Of a stretch of 64,000 bases of DNA, positions 44,150 through 54,199 are shown one piece after another. The DNA is taken from contig NZ_VCNG01000005.1 in assembly GCF_006227205.1 (NCBI RefSeq), positions 331,629 through 395,628 on the forward strand. Direction: 5' to 3'. The translations under genes were made by a program, and so were the position numbers. Within the stretch, counting starts at the first letter, position 1; the number at the start of each line of letters is the position of its first letter. The stretch is from Pseudomonas sp. ICMP22404 (GTDB lineage Bacteria > Pseudomonadota > Gammaproteobacteria > Pseudomonadales > Pseudomonadaceae). The notes under the pieces were generated by a model. It did not search any database. It saw only the letters and a program-made list of their open reading frames with translations, and was not told the DNA's origin.

Positions 44150-44758
44150 GTGATTGGACGCTTGCGCGGCACCCTGGCTGAAAAACAGCCGCCGCATCTG
44201 ATTCTGGATGTAAATGGCCTGGGCTATGAGCTGGAAGTGCCCATGACCACACTGTATCGCTTGCCGTCGGTCGGTGAGCCGCTGACGTTGCACACCCATT
44301 TGGTCGTGCGCGAGGATGCACAGTTACTCTATGGCTTTGTCGGCAAGCGTGAGCGGGATTTCTTCCGTGAGTTGATCCGCCTCAATGGCGTTGGCCCGAA
44401 ACTGGCCCTGGCCTTGATGTCGAGCCTGGAAGTCGACGAGCTGGTGCGTTGCGTGCAATCCCAGGACACGTCGGCTCTGACCAAGGTGCCAGGTGTCGGC
44501 AAGAAAACCGCCGAACGCCTGCTGGTGGAGCTCAAGGACCGCTTCAAGGCCTGGGAAGCGGTACCGGCCATGTTCGCGCTGGTGCCGAACCAGCCGGATG
44601 CACCGGTGCCAGCGGCCAGTGCCGAGAACGACGCGGTCACTGCGCTGATCTCCCTGGGCTACAAGCCGCAGGAAGCCAGCAAGGCGATTTCCGCCATCAA
44701 GGAAAAAGGCTTGAGTACTGAAGACATGATTCGTCGCGCCCTGAAGGGAATGATCTAA
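44150..44758 (+). CDS. ruvA: Holliday-junction DNA helicase subunit RuvA
   Basis: 202 residues from GTG 44150. [29 protein letters not shown]-terminal OB-fold, helix-hairpin-helix motifs ([27 protein letters not shown]) and C-terminal RuvB-binding domain. It targets RuvB to junctions; ends one base before ruvB. Confidence 0.97.
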   Translation: MIGRLRGTLAEKQPPHLILDVNGLGYELEVPMTTLYRLPSVGEPLTLHTHLVVREDAQLLYGFVGKRERDFFRELIRLNGVGPKLALALMSSLEVDELVRCVQSQDTSALTKVPGVGKKTAERLLVELKDRFKAWEAVPAMFALVPNQPDAPVPAASAENDAVTALISLGYKPQEASKAISAIKEKGLSTEDMIRRALKGMI

Positions 44759-45820
44759 GTGATTGAAGCTGACCGTCTGATCGCCGCCACGGGTGCGCCC
44801 CGTGACCGCGAGGAAGTCCAGGACCGTGCGATTCGCCCCGTCAGCCTGGCTGACTACATCGGCCAACCGACTGTGCGCGAGCAGATGGAGTTGTTCATCC
44901 AGGCGGCCCGGGGGCGTAGCGAGTCGCTGGATCACACCTTGATCTTCGGCCCGCCGGGCTTGGGCAAGACTACCCTGGCCAACATCATCGCCCAGGAGAT
45001 GGGCGTGTCGATCAAGAGCACCTCCGGTCCGGTCCTCGAGCGTCCGGGCGACCTGGCGGCGTTGTTGACCAATCTCGAGCCTCACGATGTGTTGTTCATC
45101 GACGAAATCCATCGGCTGTCGCCGATCGTCGAGGAAGTGCTGTATCCGGCCATGGAAGATTTCCAGCTCGACATCATGATCGGCGAAGGCCCGGCGGCGC
45201 GTTCCATCAAGCTGGATCTGCCGCCCTTCACCCTGGTGGGTGCCACCACCCGCGCTGGCATGCTCACCAACCCGCTGCGCGACCGTTTCGGCATCGTCCA
45301 GCGCCTGGAGTTCTATAGCAACGCGGACCTGGCCACGATCGTCAGCCGCTCGGCGGGCATCCTCGGGTTGCCACTGGACCCGGATGGCGCCTATGAAGTG
45401 GCGCGTCGGGCCCGGGGTACGCCGCGGATCGCCAACCGGCTGCTGCGCCGGGTCCGGGATTTTGCCGAGGTCCGGGCCGAGGGCCACATCACCAAGCCGA
45501 TTGCCGACCTGGCGTTGAACCTGCTGGACATCGACGAGCGTGGTTTCGACCATCAGGACCGACGCCTGCTGCTGACCATGATCGAGAAGTTCGACGGTGG
45601 TCCGGTGGGGGTGGACAGCCTGGCCGCGGCCATCAGCGAAGAGCGCCATACCATCGAGGATGTCCTGGAGCCGTACCTGATCCAACAGGGCTATATCATG
45701 CGCACCCCGCGCGGGCGGGTGGTGACGCGCCATGCTTACCTGCACTTCGGCTTAAACATCCCGACACGAATGGGCGAGATGCCGGTGGTAGACGAATTCC
45801 TCGATGCCGTGGACGATTGA
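44759..45820 (+). CDS. ruvB: Holliday-junction DNA helicase ATPase RuvB
   Basis: 353 residues from GTG 44759, abutting ruvA. AAA+ motifs: Walker A GPPGLGKT, Walker [13 protein letters not shown], sensor [11 protein letters not shown], and a C-terminal winged helix ([17 protein letters not shown]). It drives branch migration with RuvA. Confidence 0.98.
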   Translation: MIEADRLIAATGAPRDREEVQDRAIRPVSLADYIGQPTVREQMELFIQAARGRSESLDHTLIFGPPGLGKTTLANIIAQEMGVSIKSTSGPVLERPGDLAALLTNLEPHDVLFIDEIHRLSPIVEEVLYPAMEDFQLDIMIGEGPAARSIKLDLPPFTLVGATTRAGMLTNPLRDRFGIVQRLEFYSNADLATIVSRSAGILGLPLDPDGAYEVARRARGTPRIANRLLRRVRDFAEVRAEGHITKPIADLALNLLDIDERGFDHQDRRLLLTMIEKFDGGPVGVDSLAAAISEERHTIEDVLEPYLIQQGYIMRTPRGRVVTRHAYLHFGLNIPTRMGEMPVVDEFLDAVDD

Positions 45821-45945
45821 ACGACTTTTGTGCAGCGACTTTTTTCCGGATTGTGCTGTCCCAGACGACGTCCGGAGCGTCTATGCACTCGAGAATGAAA
45901 AAACAGTTGCCGCCGATTGGCAACCTGAGGAGTAAGCACTAGAGT

Positions 45946-46413
45946 ATGCGCGCGCAAAACGGGCTGGAGTCGTTCGCACATCGCTGTCGCGTTTATTACG
46001 AGGACACCGATGCTGGCGGCATCGTTTACTACGTCAATTACCTCAAGTTTATGGAACGGGCTCGAACCGAACGGCTGCGGGAACTGGGTTTCGCCCAATC
46101 CGCGCTGGCAGGGGAGGATCTGTTATTCGTCGTGCATTCCAGCGAAGCGCGTTACCACGCGCCGGCGCGACTGGACGACGAGCTTCTGGTAAGTGCCGAT
46201 GTCATCGAGTTGAACCGTGTCAGCCTGCGCTTCAAGCAGCAGGTCAGGCGGGCTACGGATAATGCGCTGCTCTGTGAAGGGCAGTTTTTGGTGGCCTGTG
46301 TGCGCACCCATAGTTTGAAACCCCGGGCCATTCCCGAAGCTCTACGTGCGGCCTTTGCCGGCGTGAGCGGCGCGGGTACACACTCAGAGCAGGAGATAAA
46401 GCGTGGAAGCTAA
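45946..46413 (+). CDS. ybgC: Tol-Pal-associated acyl-CoA thioesterase YbgC
   Basis: 155 residues from ATG 45946. Hotdog-fold 4-hydroxybenzoyl-CoA thioesterase motif [26 protein letters not shown] with the catalytic Asp. First gene of the tol-pal operon; its stop overlaps the tolQ start by 11 bases. Confidence 0.95.
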   Translation: MRAQNGLESFAHRCRVYYEDTDAGGIVYYVNYLKFMERARTERLRELGFAQSALAGEDLLFVVHSSEARYHAPARLDDELLVSADVIELNRVSLRFKQQVRRATDNALLCEGQFLVACVRTHSLKPRAIPEALRAAFAGVSGAGTHSEQEIKRGS

Positions 46414-47098
46414 CGTCGTCGACCATACCTCCATGTGGAGCCTGGTCAGCAATGCCAGCGTCGTGGTGCAACTGGTAATGCTGACCCTGGTAGCCGCATC
46501 GGTGACTTCATGGATCATGATTTTTCAGCGCAGCAACCTGCTGCGCGCCGGTCGCCGTGCCCTGGAGAGCTTTGAAGAGCGCTTCTGGTCGGGTATCGAC
46601 CTGTCCAAGCTGTACCGCCAGGCGGGCAGCAACCCGGATCCGGATTCGGGCGTAGAGCAGATCTTCCGTGCCGGTTTCAAGGAGTTCTCCCGTCTGCGCC
46701 AGCAGCCGGGCGTCGACCCTGAGGCGGTGATGGAAGGCGTGGCCCGTGCCATGCGCGTCGCCATTTCCCGTGAGGAAGAAAAGCTCGAGCAGAGCTTGCC
46801 GTTCCTGGCCACCGTCGGTTCGGTCAGTCCGTACATCGGCCTGTTCGGTACCGTGTGGGGGATCATGAACTCCTTCCGCGGCCTGGCCTCCGCCCAGCAG
46901 GCCACCCTGGCCACCGTGGCCCCGGGTATCGCCGAGGCACTGGTCGCTACCGCCATTGGCCTGTTCGCGGCCATCCCGGCCGTTATCGCCTACAACCGCT
47001 TCGCTGCCCGCAGCGAGACGCTGATCGGCCGTTACTACACCTTCGCCGATGAATTCCAGGCGATCCTGCACCGCAAAGTGCACACCAGCGAAGAATAA
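46403..47098 (+). CDS. tolQ: Tol-Pal system membrane protein TolQ
   Basis: 231 residues from GTG 46403. Three membrane helices with the ExbB/TolQ signature ([20 protein letters not shown], and [21 protein letters not shown]). With TolR it forms the proton-driven motor energising TolA and outer-membrane constriction during division. Confidence 0.97.
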   Translation: MEANVVDHTSMWSLVSNASVVVQLVMLTLVAASVTSWIMIFQRSNLLRAGRRALESFEERFWSGIDLSKLYRQAGSNPDPDSGVEQIFRAGFKEFSRLRQQPGVDPEAVMEGVARAMRVAISREEEKLEQSLPFLATVGSVSPYIGLFGTVWGIMNSFRGLASAQQATLATVAPGIAEALVATAIGLFAAIPAVIAYNRFAARSETLIGRYYTFADEFQAILHRKVHTSEE

Positions 47099-47112
47099 GC
47101 AGGTATTTCCCG

Positions 47113-47574
47113 ATGGCTTTAATCGCTCGAGCCCGAAACAAGCGCAAGCCGGTTGCCGAGATGAACGTGGTGCCCTACATCGACGTGATGCTGGTGCTGC
47201 TGGTCATCTTCATGGTGACCGCGCCGATGCTCAATCAGGGCGTGAAGGTCGATCTGCCCAAGGTTTCCAGCGAAGCCTTGCCGCAGGACAACAACACCCA
47301 GGTCCTGACCATTTCGATCAAGGCTGACAAGACCTACTACTGGAACCTTGGCAGCGAAGTCGATACCGAGAAGCAGCAGGACCGGGCCATGACCCTGCCC
47401 CAGATGACCGATGCGGTGACCAAGATCATTCGTGTCGGCAACGATGCCGGCAAGCGCACTCAGGTCTTCATTCGCGGCGACAAGACCGTCGACTACGGTG
47501 CCGTGATGGGCGCGATGGGCGGTCTGCAGAAAGCCGGAGTCGGTAATGTTGGCTTGATCACCGAGGCGCCCTGA
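47113..47574 (+). CDS. tolR: Tol-Pal system membrane protein TolR
   Basis: 153 residues. One N-terminal helix with the essential Asp in VPYIDVMLVLLVIFMVTAP, then a periplasmic domain (QVFIRGDKTVDYGAVMGAM). Its TGA overlaps the tolA ATG. Confidence 0.97.
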   Translation: MALIARARNKRKPVAEMNVVPYIDVMLVLLVIFMVTAPMLNQGVKVDLPKVSSEALPQDNNTQVLTISIKADKTYYWNLGSEVDTEKQQDRAMTLPQMTDAVTKIIRVGNDAGKRTQVFIRGDKTVDYGAVMGAMGGLQKAGVGNVGLITEAP

Positions 47575-48632
47575 TGCAGCAACAGCGAGAGCCGTCCGCC
47601 TCGGAAAGCTACTTCTGGCCCAGTGTCCTGGCAATCGGCCTGCACGTGCTGGTGTTCGGCATGCTGTTCGTCAGTTTTGCCATGACGCCGGAGCTGCCGC
47701 CGGCCAAGCCGATCGTGCAGGCGACCCTTTATCAGCTCAAGTCGAAGAGCCAGGCCACTACTCAGACCAACCAGAAGCTGGCCGGCGAGGCGAAGAAGTC
47801 CGCTGCGCGGCAGACTGAAGTCGAGCAGATGGAGCAGAAGAAGGTCGAGCAGGAAGCGATAAAGGCGGCGGAACAAAAGAAAGAGGAAGCCGCTCAAAAG
47901 GCCGAAGAAGCGAAGAAGGCCGACGAGGCGAAAAAAGCTGACGAGGCCAAGAAAGCCGATGAGGCGAAAAAAGCCGAGGCCAAGAAGGCAGAAGAGAAAC
48001 AATTGGCTGATATAGCCAAGAAGAAAGCCGAAGAAGAAGCCAAGAAAGCCGCTGAGGAAGAGGCCAAGAAAGCGGCCGCCGAAGAGGCCAAGAAGAAGAT
48101 TGTCGAGGACGCGAAGAAGAAAGCGGCCGAAGACGCCAAGAAGAAAGCTGAAGCTGACGAGGCGAAAAAGAAAGTCGCCGAAGACGCGAAGAAGAAAGCC
48201 GCCGCCGACGCCGCCAAGAAAAAGGCCCAGGACGCAGCGCGCAAATCTGCCGAAGAGAAGAAGGCCCAGGCCTTGGCAGACCTGCTTTCCGACACGCCGC
48301 AGCGCCAGCAGGCCTTGGCCGATGAGCAAGGCGATGAAGTCGCCGGTAGCTTCGATGATCTGATTCGTGCCCGGGCGGCAGAGGGTTGGGCTCGTCCACC
48401 TTCGGCGCGCCAAGGCATGACGGTGGTATTGCAGATCGGCATGTTGCCGGATGGTACGGTGGCCTCGGTCAGCGTGGCCAAGTCCAGCGGCGATGGACCT
48501 TTCGATGCTTCGGCGGTTGCAGCGGTCAAGAACATTGGACGATTGACGGAAATGCAAGGAATGAAGTCGAGCGATTTCGCTCCCTATCGTTCATTCAAGA
48601 TGACATTCACACCTGAGGATCTAGCCTTGTGA
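47574..48632 (+). CDS. tolA: Cell-envelope integrity protein TolA
   Basis: 352 residues. An N-terminal membrane helix is followed by a long helical domain II built of A/K/E repeats ([10 protein letters not shown] and [14 protein letters not shown], residues about 85-225) and a C-terminal globular domain III ([23 protein letters not shown]). The repeat tract is prone to length variation. It spans the periplasm from TolQR to Pal/TolB. Confidence 0.97.
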   Translation: MQQQREPSASESYFWPSVLAIGLHVLVFGMLFVSFAMTPELPPAKPIVQATLYQLKSKSQATTQTNQKLAGEAKKSAARQTEVEQMEQKKVEQEAIKAAEQKKEEAAQKAEEAKKADEAKKADEAKKADEAKKAEAKKAEEKQLADIAKKKAEEEAKKAAEEEAKKAAAEEAKKKIVEDAKKKAAEDAKKKAEADEAKKKVAEDAKKKAAADAAKKKAQDAARKSAEEKKAQALADLLSDTPQRQQALADEQGDEVAGSFDDLIRARAAEGWARPPSARQGMTVVLQIGMLPDGTVASVSVAKSSGDGPFDASAVAAVKNIGRLTEMQGMKSSDFAPYRSFKMTFTPEDLAL

Positions 48633-49930
48633 GAAACCTTCTTCGAGGAATGCTTGTCGTTATCTGCTGCCTGGCAGGGATAGCGGTGGCAGAGGAAAAG
48701 AACATTCTGGTCACCAGCGGCAGCGATCGGGCGACCCCGATCGCCGTCGTACCGTTCGGCTGGCAGGGCGGTAGCGTCCTGCCGGACGATATGGCGGAAA
48801 TCATCGGCAACGACCTGCGCAACTCTGGTTACTACGCGCCGATTCCGAAGCAGAACATGATCAGCCTGCCCACCCAGGCCAGCGAAGTCATCTACCGTGA
48901 CTGGAAGGCCCTGGGCGCCCAGTACATCATGGTCGGCAGCATCGTTCCGGCCGGCGGCCGCCTGCAGGTGCAATACGCCCTGTTCAACGTCGCCACCGAG
49001 CAGCAGGTGTTGACCGGCAGCGTGTCGGGCAGCACTGATCAACTGCGTGACATGGCGCACTACATCTCCGACCAGTCGTTCGAGAAACTCACCGGCATCA
49101 AGGGTGCATTCTCTACCCGCATGCTCTACGTGACGGCCGAACGTTTCTCCGAGAAAAACACCCGCTACACCCTGCAGCGCTCCGACTACGACGGCGCCCG
49201 CGCGGTCACCCTGCTGCAATCGCGCGAGCCGATCCTGTCGCCGCGTTTCGCTCCCGATGGCAAGCGCATCGCCTATGTGTCGTTCGAGCAGAAGCGTCCG
49301 CGCATCTTCGTGCAGCACATCGACACCGGTCGCCGCGAGCAGATCACCAACTTCGAAGGCCTGAACGGCGCGCCAGCCTGGTCGCCGGACGGTAACCGCC
49401 TGGCGTTCGTGCTATCCAAGGACGGTAACCCGGACATCTATGTGATGAACCTGGCCTCGCGTTCGATCTCCCGTGTCACCAACGGCCCGGGCATCAACAC
49501 CGAACCGTTCTGGGGCAAGGATGGCTCGACCATCTACTTCACCTCCGACCGTGGTGGCAAGCCGCAGATCTACAAGACCAGTGCCGGTGGCGGCGGTGCC
49601 GAGCGCGTGACCTTCGTCGGTAACTACAACGCCAACCCTAAATTGTCGGCGGACGAGAAGACCCTGGTGATGATCCATCGCCAGGACGGTTTCACCAATT
49701 TCAAGGTGGCAGCCCAGGATATGCAGCGCGGTAGCGTAAAAATCCTCACTGATAGCACTCTGGACGAGTCACCTACTGTTGCGCCCAACGGCACCATGGT
49801 AATCTACGCCACCCGCCAGCAGGGCCGGGGAGTCTTGATGCTCGTGTCCATTAATGGACGCGTGAGGCTCCCGCTTCCTACCGCTCAAGGCGAAGTCAGA
49901 GAACCGTCCTGGTCCCCTTACCTGAACTGA
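48629..49930 (+). CDS. tolB: Tol-Pal system protein TolB
   Basis: 433 residues from GTG 48629, overlapping tolA. Signal peptide [20 protein letters not shown], alpha/beta domain, then a six-bladed propeller with [17 protein letters not shown] and [14 protein letters not shown] repeats. Periplasmic partner of Pal. Confidence 0.97.
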   Translation: MRNLLRGMLVVICCLAGIAVAEEKNILVTSGSDRATPIAVVPFGWQGGSVLPDDMAEIIGNDLRNSGYYAPIPKQNMISLPTQASEVIYRDWKALGAQYIMVGSIVPAGGRLQVQYALFNVATEQQVLTGSVSGSTDQLRDMAHYISDQSFEKLTGIKGAFSTRMLYVTAERFSEKNTRYTLQRSDYDGARAVTLLQSREPILSPRFAPDGKRIAYVSFEQKRPRIFVQHIDTGRREQITNFEGLNGAPAWSPDGNRLAFVLSKDGNPDIYVMNLASRSISRVTNGPGINTEPFWGKDGSTIYFTSDRGGKPQIYKTSAGGGGAERVTFVGNYNANPKLSADEKTLVMIHRQDGFTNFKVAAQDMQRGSVKILTDSTLDESPTVAPNGTMVIYATRQQGRGVLMLVSINGRVRLPLPTAQGEVREPSWSPYLN

Positions 49931-49982
49931 CGCGGCGCAATACGTTTTACTTAACACACTGGGGTTCATTAGGAGTTTCACG

Positions 49983-50483
49983 ATGGAAATGCTGAAGTTT
50001 GGTAAATTTGCTGCGCTGGCTCTGGCCATGGCTGTAGCTGTAGGTTGCTCGTCCAAAGGCGGCGACAACGCCGGTGAAGGCGCTGTTGATCCAAACGCTG
50101 GTTACGGCGCTAACACCGGTGCAGTTGACGGCTCCATGAGCGAAGAAGCTGCTCTGCGCGCAATCACCACCTTCTACTTCGAATACGACAGCTCGGACCT
50201 GAAGCCAGAAGCCATGCGCGCTCTGGACGTTCACGCCAAAGACCTGAAAGCAAACGGCGCTCGCGTTGTTCTGGAAGGCAACACCGACGAACGTGGTACT
50301 CGTGAGTACAACATGGCACTGGGCGAGCGTCGTGCGAAAGCCGTTCAACGCTACCTGGTACTGCAAGGTGTTTCCCCAGCTCAGCTGGAACTGGTTTCCT
50401 ACGGCGAAGAGCGTCCAGTTGCTACCGGCAACGACGAGCAGTCCTGGGCTCAAAACCGTCGCGTCGAACTGCGTAAGAACTGA
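49983..50483 (+). CDS. pal: Peptidoglycan-associated lipoprotein Pal
   Basis: 166 residues. The lipoprotein signal ends in AVGC (lipobox), and the OmpA-like domain carries the peptidoglycan-binding pattern [20 protein letters not shown]. It anchors the outer membrane to the cell wall; co-directional with tolB and cpoB. Confidence 0.97.
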   Translation: MEMLKFGKFAALALAMAVAVGCSSKGGDNAGEGAVDPNAGYGANTGAVDGSMSEEAALRAITTFYFEYDSSDLKPEAMRALDVHAKDLKANGARVVLEGNTDERGTREYNMALGERRAKAVQRYLVLQGVSPAQLELVSYGEERPVATGNDEQSWAQNRRVELRKN

Positions 50484-50489
50484 TTCGTC

Positions 50490-51326
50490 ATGCGAACGTG
50501 CCGTCGTGCTGTAACTGTTCTGGCTCTCAGTCTCGCACCGCTTGCGGTGTGGGCTGCGGTTCCTGTGGTCGATAACGATGCCGGCTATAACAATAGCGGG
50601 AGCAGTTATCCGCCTGCAGGTTACGGTACGAACGGCGCCTATGCCGGGGGAGGGGTTTCGGCCCCTGTCTCGGCACAGGGCGAGCTGTTCAACCAACTGC
50701 AGCAAATGCAGGATCAGCTTTCACGCCAACAAGGCGCGATTGAAGTTCTGCAAAACGAAGTATCGCGCATGAAGCAGGAAAACCTGGAGCGTTACCAGGA
50801 TCTTGATCGGCGCATAGGAAGCGGTGTTGCACCTGCCGCGACTCCTGAGAATTCTCCTGCCGGTGGCGACTTGAACGCCCCCGGTGCTGCCGCAGGCGCG
50901 GGCGCGGGGGCAAGCGCTCCGGCACCTGCCGCCAGTGGCGAACCGGCTGATCCGGCGAAGGAAAAGCTCTATTACGATGCTGCCTTCGACCTGATCAAGG
51001 CCAAGGATTTCGACAAGGCCAGCCAGGCCTTTGCCGCTTTCCTGCGCAAATACCCAAGCAGCCAGTACGCGGGCAATGCCCAATACTGGTTGGGTGAAGT
51101 GAACCTGGCCAAGGGCGACCTGCAGGGTGCCGGCCAGGCATTCGCCAAGGTGTCCCAGCTGTATCCCAAGCATGCCAAGGTGCCTGATTCGCTGTACAAG
51201 CTGGCTGATGTAGAACGCCGCTTGGGTCACACCGACAAGGTCAAAGGCATTCTGCAGCAGGTGGTCTCCCAGTATCCGGGAACTTCTGCCGCACAGCTGG
51301 CCCAGCGCGATCTGCAACGCATGTAA
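50490..51326 (+). CDS. cpoB: Cell division coordinator CpoB (YbgF)
   Basis: 278 residues with a signal peptide (LALSLAPLAVWA), an N-terminal coiled coil (LFNQLQQMQDQLSRQQGAIE), an Ala/Gly/Pro-rich linker and C-terminal TPR repeats (YYDAAFDLIKAKDFDKASQAF). It links Tol-Pal to PBP1b activity. A terminator follows. Confidence 0.95.
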   Translation: MRTCRRAVTVLALSLAPLAVWAAVPVVDNDAGYNNSGSSYPPAGYGTNGAYAGGGVSAPVSAQGELFNQLQQMQDQLSRQQGAIEVLQNEVSRMKQENLERYQDLDRRIGSGVAPAATPENSPAGGDLNAPGAAAGAGAGASAPAPAASGEPADPAKEKLYYDAAFDLIKAKDFDKASQAFAAFLRKYPSSQYAGNAQYWLGEVNLAKGDLQGAGQAFAKVSQLYPKHAKVPDSLYKLADVERRLGHTDKVKGILQQVVSQYPGTSAAQLAQRDLQRM

Positions 51327-51347
51327 GCCGGTTTGACCCTGTAATGA

Positions 51348-51376
51348 AGAAACCCGCGCTTGTCGCGGGTTTTTTC
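51348..51376 (+). terminator. tol-pal operon terminator
   Basis: AACCCGCG / CGCGGGTT stem, five-base loop and T6 tract, 25 bases after cpoB. Confidence 0.92.
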
Positions 51377-51493
51377 GTTAGAATTCACGCCCTTTTTCTG
51401 AAACACGCTTTTTGGGGCCTGCGCGATGACGGGGTTCCTTGAAGTGCCTGACGGAGGCGGACGGCCTGTTTAGCTGTTACGCCCGTGGCGACT

Positions 51494-52141
51494 ATGCAAG
51501 ACACATTGAGAATCACCGAAGTTTTTTACTCGTTGCAGGGTGAAACGCGAACGGCCGGGCTGCCCACAGTATTTGTGCGCCTCACCGGTTGCCCGTTGCG
51601 TTGCCAATACTGCGACAGTGCCTACGCTTTCAGCGGCGGCACCCTGCGGACCCTCGACGACATCCTCGAGCAAGTCGCCGGCTATCGCCCGCGCTACGTC
51701 TGTGTTACCGGTGGCGAGCCACTGGCACAACCCAATGCCATTCCCTTGCTCAAGCAGCTGTGTGATGCCGGTTATGAAGTGTCGCTGGAAACCAGCGGCG
51801 CCCTGGATATCTCGGCCGTCGACCCGCGTGTCAGTCGCGTCGTGGACCTGAAAACCCCAGGGTCCAAGGAAGCGCATCGTAACCGCTACGAGAACATCGA
51901 ACTGCTGACGCCCAACGATCAGGTCAAGTTCGTTATCTGTTCGCGGGAGGATTACGACTGGGCCGTGTCCAAGCTGATCCAATATGGGCTCGACAAGCGA
52001 GCCGGTGAGGTCCTGGTATCGCCAAGTCATCACGACTTGAATGCGCGGGATCTGGCGGACTGGGTGGTGGCGGATAACCTGCCGGTGCGCCTGCAATTGC
52101 AGTTGCATAAATATCTTTGGAATGACGAGCCGGGGCGCTGA
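51494..52141 (+). CDS. queE: 7-carboxy-7-deazaguanine synthase QueE
   Basis: 215 residues from ATG 51494; a GTG at 51485 would add three. Radical-SAM CxxxCxxC cluster motif in [16 protein letters not shown] and substrate loop [16 protein letters not shown]. It makes the 7-deazaguanine ring for queuosine. No preQ1 riboswitch was recognised upstream. Spaced one base from queC. Confidence 0.95.
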   Translation: MQDTLRITEVFYSLQGETRTAGLPTVFVRLTGCPLRCQYCDSAYAFSGGTLRTLDDILEQVAGYRPRYVCVTGGEPLAQPNAIPLLKQLCDAGYEVSLETSGALDISAVDPRVSRVVDLKTPGSKEAHRNRYENIELLTPNDQVKFVICSREDYDWAVSKLIQYGLDKRAGEVLVSPSHHDLNARDLADWVVADNLPVRLQLQLHKYLWNDEPGR

Positions 52142-52142
52142 T

Positions 52143-52835
52143 ATGACTGAGCAGACGAGCATTGTAGAAAAACGAGCGGTCATCCTGTTGTCCGGTGGCT
52201 TGGATTCGGCCACGGTCGTGGCCATGGTCCGTGCCGAAGGTTATCGCTGCTACACCATGAGTTTCGACTACGGCCAGCGTCACCGCGCTGAACTGCACGC
52301 TGCCGAGCGAGTGGCTCGGGACCTGGGCGTGGTGGAGCACAAGGTGATTGGCTTGAACCTCAACGGCATCGGTGGTTCGGCCCTGACCGACAGCTCCATC
52401 GCTGTACCCGAAGCTCCGAGTGAAGGCATACCGGTGACCTACGTACCGGCGCGTAACACGGTATTCCTGTCCTTGGCGCTGGGTTGGGCCGAAGTGCTGG
52501 AAGCTCGTGACATTTTCATCGGCGTCAATGCGGTGGATTATTCCGGCTACCCGGACTGCCGTCCTGAGTTCGTCGAAGCTTTCGAGCGCATGGCCAACCT
52601 GGCGACCAAGGCCGGCGTGGAAGGGCAAGGCTTCCGCATCCAGGCGCCGCTGCAAAATCTCAGCAAGGCCGATATCGTCAGGGCTGGTGTGAAGCTCGGT
52701 GTGAACTATGGATTGACCGTTTCCTGCTACCAGGCCGACGATCAGGGCCGCGCCTGTGGCAAATGCGACAGCTGCCGCCTGCGTGCCGAAGGCTTTGCCG
52801 CAGCGGGTGTGAGCGATCCAACCCCTTATTTTTGA
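52143..52835 (+). CDS. queC: 7-cyano-7-deazaguanine synthase QueC
   Basis: 230 residues. PP-loop SGGLDS near the N-terminus and a zinc-binding Cys set in [21 protein letters not shown]. Converts CDG to preQ0 for queuosine tRNA modification. Downstream is tRNA-Lys. Confidence 0.96.
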   Translation: MTEQTSIVEKRAVILLSGGLDSATVVAMVRAEGYRCYTMSFDYGQRHRAELHAAERVARDLGVVEHKVIGLNLNGIGGSALTDSSIAVPEAPSEGIPVTYVPARNTVFLSLALGWAEVLEARDIFIGVNAVDYSGYPDCRPEFVEAFERMANLATKAGVEGQGFRIQAPLQNLSKADIVRAGVKLGVNYGLTVSCYQADDQGRACGKCDSCRLRAEGFAAAGVSDPTPYF

Positions 52836-52853
52836 TTTATTTCAAATTAGGTG

Positions 52854-52881
52854 TTGAATAGTCCTTAGAAATCAGTATTAT
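52854..52881 (+). promoter_or_regulatory. Sigma-70 promoter of tRNA-Lys
   Basis: TTGAAT (52854-52859) and TATTAT (52876-52881) separated by 16 bases, placing the transcription start about ten bases before the tRNA 5' end. Confidence 0.65.
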
Positions 52882-52898
52882 ACGCGCCACCACACAGC

Positions 52899-52974
52899 GG
52901 GTCGTTAGCTCAGTTGGTAGAGCAGTTGGCTTTTAACCAATTGGTCGTAGGTTCGAATCCCACACGACCCACCA
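52899..52974 (+). tRNA. tRNA-Lys (anticodon TTT)
   Basis: 76 bases including encoded CCA. Acceptor stem GGGTCGT/ACGACCC, D-arm TTAGCTCAGTTGGTAGAGC, anticodon loop CTTTTAA (TTT at 52932-52934) and T-arm GGTTCGAATCC are intact. tRNA 3' ends are common island attachment sites, but no second copy of the 3' end was found in this window. Confidence 0.96.
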
Positions 52975-52992
52975 TCTTTGCTGTTTTAAAAG

Positions 52993-53034
52993 TCTGGAAG
53001 GCCCACGAAAGTGAGGATTTCCGGATTTTTTTTT
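52993..53034 (+). terminator. tRNA-Lys terminator
   Basis: TCTGGAA / TTCCGGA stem (one G-T wobble) with an 18-19 base loop, followed by nine T. Confidence 0.6.
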
Positions 53035-53052
53035 GCCTGTAGGAAAGCTCCA

Positions 53053-53090
53053 GGCCGGGAACCACGCGAAGATACGCGCGGTTCCCGGCC
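53053..53090 (-). terminator. GC-rich hairpin after LysR gene
   Basis: GGCCGGGAACC / GGTTCCCGGCC (11 bp) enclosing CGCG/CGCG, immediately after the LysR stop codon (reading leftward). No U tract on either side, so it is a weak or RNA-stabilising terminator. Confidence 0.55.
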
Positions 53091-53093
53091 GGC

Positions 53094-54029
53094 TTAGAGC
53101 AAGCCGTCCTCGGCGCAGACCTTCACGATCTGCTCGCGAAACCAGACGTTGGCGTTGTCCTGGCCGGGTTTCTCGCTCCACATCATATCCAGCGTAAAGT
53201 TCGGTAATCCGGCTGGCGGGTTGCGGTGGCTGAATTTGGCCTCATCGCAGGTCAGTGCCTGAATGCGTCGGGGCAGGGTCAGCACGAAGTCGGTCCCGGT
53301 GACCATATTGAGCGCCGCCACGTAGCTGTTGGCTCGGGCGACGATCTGCCGGCTATAGCCCTGTCGGGCCAGCCAGCCATCAATCATGTTGGTGTCGGAG
53401 GTCCAGGGCGTCGGGAAAACATGCTGGCACGCGACGAATGTTTCCAGGCTGAGGGCCTCGTCCGGCAAGTTGGCGTTTCTGTCGACTACACAGACTAATT
53501 CATCTTCCAGTAATACTTGCGAGCGCAAGCCCTTGGCGCTGCGATGAAAGTTGGGGCCGAAACAAAACACTAGATCGAAGCGACCATCCGTCAGTTCGTC
53601 AACAGGAATATCCTTGTGAAATTTCGTTATATTGATGATGACTGGGAATTGGCTGCCAATAAAACGCTTGACCAACTTGGGCAGGATCAATAATTCGAAA
53701 TATTCCGGTGCACAAATATTGAAGGTTATTTCTTTCTGTGTGGGATCGAAGGTTTGAATGCCGGAATGGCAAATATTAATAGTCTGAAGAATCTTGACGA
53801 TATGACTGTACATCGCGGTGGCCTTGTTGGTCGGACGCATGCCACTGCGGGTATTAATGAATAATTCATCTTCGAAGCTGGTGCGCAGCTTCTTCAAGCA
53901 GTAGCTCACGGTTGACTGGCTGACGCAGAGGGCTTCGGATACCTCTGTGACGCTGCTCTGCTCGTACACCGCAACGAACACCATCAAGTCCTGCATGTCC
54001 AGCTTTCTAAGCAAATTGCTATTGAGCAT
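53094..54029 (-). CDS. LysR-family transcriptional regulator
   Basis: 311 residues from ATG 54029, preceded at five to six bases by AGGA; a start at 54053 is possible. N-terminal winged helix (SSVTEVSEALCVSQSTVSYCLKKLRTSF) and C-terminal periplasmic-binding-like effector domain (GRFDLVFCFGPNFHRSAKGL). Divergent from the biosynthetic operon at 54200, so it very likely controls that operon, with an unknown co-inducer. Codons are AT-richer than the neighbouring core genes. Confidence 0.9.
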   Translation of the reverse strand: MLNSNLLRKLDMQDLMVFVAVYEQSSVTEVSEALCVSQSTVSYCLKKLRTSFEDELFINTRSGMRPTNKATAMYSHIVKILQTINICHSGIQTFDPTQKEITFNICAPEYFELLILPKLVKRFIGSQFPVIINITKFHKDIPVDELTDGRFDLVFCFGPNFHRSAKGLRSQVLLEDELVCVVDRNANLPDEALSLETFVACQHVFPTPWTSDTNMIDGWLARQGYSRQIVARANSYVAALNMVTGTDFVLTLPRRIQALTCDEAKFSHRNPPAGLPNFTLDMMWSEKPGQDNANVWFREQIVKVCAEDGLL

Positions 54030-54110
54030 AAGATCCTTCTTGGCACAATCCATGGGCTAGCGTCTCTGGTTTTTATGACAAAGACGTTTATTTATATATT
54101 AGCGGATGCA

Positions 54111-54125
54111 ATTTATTTTTTAAAT
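54111..54125. promoter_or_regulatory. LTTR-box-like palindrome in divergent promoter region
   Basis: ATTTA-TTTTT-TAAAT fits the T-N11-A pattern of LysR binding sites and sits between the LysR gene and the first cluster gene in an AT-rich gap. Single site; unproven. Confidence 0.4.
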
Positions 54126-54199
54126 GGCTTGTAGGATTTTTCTTAAATATGCTCGCCTCGCTTTTATAGACATCCTGCACAGGGACGGAGGAGGACGAA

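Noticed and set aside
51377..51493. preQ1 riboswitch upstream of queE
   Set aside because: No matching pseudoknot or purine-rich tail could be recognised.
52899..52974. Island attachment site at tRNA-Lys
   Set aside because: No second copy of the tRNA 3' end and no integrase gene in the window; left as a possibility only.
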